Assembly (NCBI GenBank): GCA_036839975.1
Contig: DAISVU010000002.1
Span: forward strand, 108,564 to 172,563
DNA length: 64,000 bases
From: RGIG7111 sp036839975
Lineage (GTDB): Bacteria; Bacillota; Clostridia; Peptostreptococcales; Anaerovoracaceae
Reading direction: 5' to 3'
Shown here: piece after piece, positions 61,922 through 64,000 of the stretch
Layout of the letters: each line of letters opens with the position of its first letter
Numbering within the stretch: the first letter of the stretch is position 1
Made by a program: the position numbers and the translations under genes
The notes under the pieces: generated by a model
What the model was told of the DNA's origin: nothing
Databases searched by the model: none
Seen by the model: the letters and a program-made list of their open reading frames with translations, nothing else

Positions 61922-63595
61922 TCAAATTGCATAGCTCTTGACGTTTGCTCCTATCTGTCTGAAATAGGAGATGCTTTCCGTGGGCTGATCGCCCGTTTCT
62001 ACTCGACCCACAAAGCTATACATGATTTCAATTTTCCGCGTATTTGTTTCCTTGTCCAGCTCGTGGATTAGGATGCGGTCAATAAATTCATGGACATTCT
62101 CGTAAGTCAGTTCTTGAATTGCCGTGTACTTGCGCACAATGGCAACAAATTTTCTTACGTCTACGCTGCGCTCGGTAACCTTGTCGATCTCCTGTGACAG
62201 CTCCGCAATCCGGCGGGTTAATGTTTCTTTTTCCTCATCATAACCGGAAGTCAGAAACACAAACTGCTCGTCCGAAAGTTTCCCCAAAGCGTTATCCTCG
62301 TATAGCTTGCGGAACAGGATGTTCAACTCGTTCATTCTTACGGTTGCTTTTTCCAGCTCCTTTTTCTGCCGAGACAATGCCTTTTGCATGGACTTTGCGT
62401 TATATTCATTGGCATGCCGGATAAATTCCTTTTCGTGAGTTTTGACATAAGATAATACCCTTTGCAGGTCGGCAAGGACAAGCTCTTTTAGGACACTCTT
62501 GCGAATATAGTGGGTGGTGCAAATTTCGCCTGTCCTGATACGGTTACTGTATTTACCGCAGGTGTAGGCGTGTTTTCGCTCCGGCGTTCCGGCTCCCTGT
62601 TGTAGATACATCTTGTAGCCACAATCTCCGCAAAAGAGAAGCCCAGAAAACAAATCAATCTCATTTATTTTGTTTGGTCGGTGTTTTGTAGCAATCCGCT
62701 TTTGTGCGAGATCGAAGGTTTCTTCGTCAATCAATGCTTCATGGGTATTTGGGAAAAAATATTGCTTTTCTTCAGGGTTTTTCTTTGTCTTTTTTGACTT
62801 GTATGACACCTTATAGCTCTTTCCCGTGATAGTATGTCCCAGATATTCCTTTCGGGAGAGAATATCATACAGCGTCTTATCCGGCCAGTTATAGATGCAA
62901 GTCGGATGCGGGCGCGGGTGACGGCATTTCCCTGTACGCCGATAGCGTAGTTCGGCGACGGTCAGAATTTTGTTTTCTTTCAGCCAATTCTGTATTTCGC
63001 AGATACGGTCGCCTCTTATATACATAGCGAAAATTTGTTTTACTACATGTGTCGTTTCAGGATCGGGCAGGAGATGATTTCGGTTATTTGGATCAGCAAC
63101 GTATCCGTAAGGTACTTCTCCGTTGACGCGCTCTCCCTTTTGAGCTTTTGCCTGTTTCACGGCACGGATTTTCTTTGAGGTATCGCGGGCATAAAATTCG
63201 TTAAACCAATTCCGCAAAGGAGTGAACTCGTTGTCCTCTCTTGCAGTATCTACACCATCATTTATGGCAATATAGCGTACTTCATATTCCGGGAACACAA
63301 TCTCAATCAGTTCGCCGGTTTTCAAATAGTTACGCCCCAGACGGGAAAGATCTTTGGTGATGACGGTTGACACATTTCTGGCTTCTACCTCTTGTAACAT
63401 AGCTTGAAGTCCCTTGCGTTCAAAGCTCACTCCGGAAAAACCATCGTCAATGAAAAATCGAGTATTGAAAAAATGGTGTTCATCCGCATACTTCTGTAAA
63501 ATCAATTTTTGATTTTGTATGGATTCACTCTCACCGGTTTGTACATCCTCTTGACTTAATCGACAATATAAGGCAGTTATCTTGTCTGCTATCAT
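61922..63595 (-). CDS. Large serine recombinase (conjugative-transposon integrase/excisionase)
   Basis: A 557-residue protein. Resolvase domain with catalytic Ser14 (ALYCRLSQED), recombinase domain (GYVADPNNRNHLL onward), zinc ribbon (CGDCGYKM ... CGKYSNRIRTGEIC by key residues), a long coiled coil (about 385-475) and a DUF4368-like C-terminus (IDRILIHELDKETNTRKIEI). All expected parts are present, so it is probably active in excision and integration. AAAGGAGGCTACTTT precedes the ATG. Confidence 0.93.
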   Translation of the reverse strand: MIADKITALYCRLSQEDVQTGESESIQNQKLILQKYADEHHFFNTRFFIDDGFSGVSFERKGLQAMLQEVEARNVSTVITKDLSRLGRNYLKTGELIEIVFPEYEVRYIAINDGVDTAREDNEFTPLRNWFNEFYARDTSKKIRAVKQAKAQKGERVNGEVPYGYVADPNNRNHLLPDPETTHVVKQIFAMYIRGDRICEIQNWLKENKILTVAELRYRRTGKCRHPRPHPTCIYNWPDKTLYDILSRKEYLGHTITGKSYKVSYKSKKTKKNPEEKQYFFPNTHEALIDEETFDLAQKRIATKHRPNKINEIDLFSGLLFCGDCGYKMYLQQGAGTPERKHAYTCGKYSNRIRTGEICTTHYIRKSVLKELVLADLQRVLSYVKTHEKEFIRHANEYNAKSMQKALSRQKKELEKATVRMNELNILFRKLYEDNALGKLSDEQFVFLTSGYDEEKETLTRRIAELSQEIDKVTERSVDVRKFVAIVRKYTAIQELTYENVHEFIDRILIHELDKETNTRKIEIMYSFVGRVETGDQPTESISYFRQIGANVKSYAI

Positions 63596-63626
63596 AAAGT
63601 AGCCTCCTTTCTATCAGCAGACAAGC

Positions 63627-63656
63627 ATGGTATGTGTACTAATAATATTATACCAT
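63627..63656 (-). promoter_or_regulatory. Recombinase promoter with overlapping inverted repeat
   Basis: On the minus strand TGGTATAAT, an extended -10 (63647-63655), lies about 52 bases before the ATG. An inverted repeat ATGGTAT-N16-ATACCAT (63627-63633 and 63650-63656) overlaps it, suggesting repressor control. Confidence 0.5.
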
Positions 63657-63685
63657 AAACCGCTGCTTATATCATGGCTTAAATA

Positions 63686-63856
63686 TTAAAGAACACCCTG
63701 ATTTCGGGCGTTCTCTTCAATGTCTTTTCGGATCAGCTTTTCAATTTTTTTATCAAGGTTGTCCGTTGCTTTATCGCTGAACGACGAACATATAATGTAG
63801 GTCGTCTTGCCTATCTTATGCTCCGTCTTTGTGACGGCAAGTTTCTTTTCATTCAA
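63686..63856 (-). CDS. TnpW-like small transposon protein
   Basis: A 56-residue protein reading NEKKLAVTKTEHKIGKTTYI and CSSFSDKATDNLDKKIEKLI, as in the small TnpW proteins found beside the recombinase in Tn4451-type elements. The TTG at 63856 is the likely start because AAAGGGGTTGATCTT precedes it at correct distance; a longer ATG form starts at 63874 but would put the ribosome-binding sequence inside the gene. Role unknown. Confidence 0.72.
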   Translation of the reverse strand: MNEKKLAVTKTEHKIGKTTYIICSSFSDKATDNLDKKIEKLIRKDIEENARNQGVL

Positions 63857-63890
63857 AAGATCAACCCCTTTCATCTGATGTTAAATCAGT

Positions 63891-63921
63891 CTCTGAATAA
63901 TGGTTTGTCGATTATTCAGAG
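63891..63921. repeat. Perfect 11-bp inverted repeat upstream of tnpW
   Basis: CTCTGAATAAT, nine bases, ATTATTCAGAG. No T-run on either side. It may be an operator or structural site of the element. Nothing else recognisable lies between here and the window end. Confidence 0.55.
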
Positions 63922-64000
63922 TTAATTGATAAAATGGGCTTTAATCGGATGGCTATAAGCATTAGCCTCACGGGAATTTCACCCCTGCATGGTTCTCACG

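Larger units (their letters stand above)
61879..64000. mobile_element. Left end of a second, apparently intact integrative element
   Basis: Higher GC than the 55-61.9 kb remnant. It has a full-length serine recombinase gene reading outward to the boundary at about 61.9 kb, as in Tn4451-like elements where the recombinase sits at one end, preceded by tnpW. The element continues past the window. The attachment site should lie between 61866 and 61922. Confidence 0.65.

Noticed and set aside
61694..62071. Plus-strand frame across the element junction
   Set aside because: It reads the wrong frame of the decayed recombinase and then antisense of the intact recombinase gene.
1..64000. CRISPR arrays, rRNA genes, toxin-antitoxin or phage defence systems
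   Set aside because: No regularly spaced repeats, no rRNA sequence and no recognisable defence genes were seen in the window.

Overview
The window reads as a chromosomal stretch of an anaerobic, butyrate-forming member of the Bacillota (class Clostridia). The evidence is strong purine-rich ribosome-binding sites, the Gram-positive S10-spc-alpha gene order with adk-map-infA-rpmJ embedded, zinc-type S14, L36 and S4, a class III fructose-1,6-bisphosphatase, a thl-hbd-bcd-etfBA-crt butyrate cluster, and conjugative-transposon debris with large serine recombinases. A Family XIII/Anaerovoracaceae-type Eubacterium relative would fit, but that is a guess; no rRNA is present to place it.

Layout. 0-2 kb: 3' part of polA, coaE, and a reverse tRNA-Leu(GAG). 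2-8.5 kb: envelope genes, namely a large secreted Ig-like surface protein behind a near-consensus promoter, a lipoprotein, rpmF (L32), and a secreted zinc amidase with InlB-like repeats followed by a decayed SH3b domain. 8.6-16.4 kb: housekeeping genes asd (reverse), ftsK/spoIIIE, rimO, pgsA, cinA, an unknown membrane protein and tRNA-Gly(CCC). 16.6-32.5 kb: a structured leader and the complete ribosomal protein/secY/adk/map/infA/rpoA super-operon ending in a clear terminator. S19 and S3 carry unusual C-terminal tails. 32.5-43.8 kb: clpB with a CIRCE-like HrcA operator, a zinc-ribbon/YARHG membrane protein, murA, the two subunits of class I fumarase, metY and metA (direct sulfhydrylation route to methionine), and fbp.

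44-53 kb: thl-hbd-bcd-etfB-etfA-crt convert acetyl-CoA to butyryl-CoA. A separate unit holds a butyryl-CoA:acetate-type CoA-transferase and a family III protein with a racemase-like His/Asp/Glu triad. 53-55.2 kb: reverse nitroreductase and methyltransferase genes.

55.2-64 kb: an AT-rich mobile region. It contains a truncated mobC, an oriT-like inverted-repeat block, an AraC regulator broken at an A10 tract, two exporter-type ABC half-transporters, a broken membrane-protein gene, and a serine recombinase whose C-terminal and N-terminal pieces lie in swapped order. A second, apparently intact element begins near 61.9 kb with a full-length serine recombinase and tnpW and runs off the window. The most unusual points are the split recombinase, the racemase-like gene beside the butyrate genes, the ribosomal protein tails and the decayed SH3 domain.
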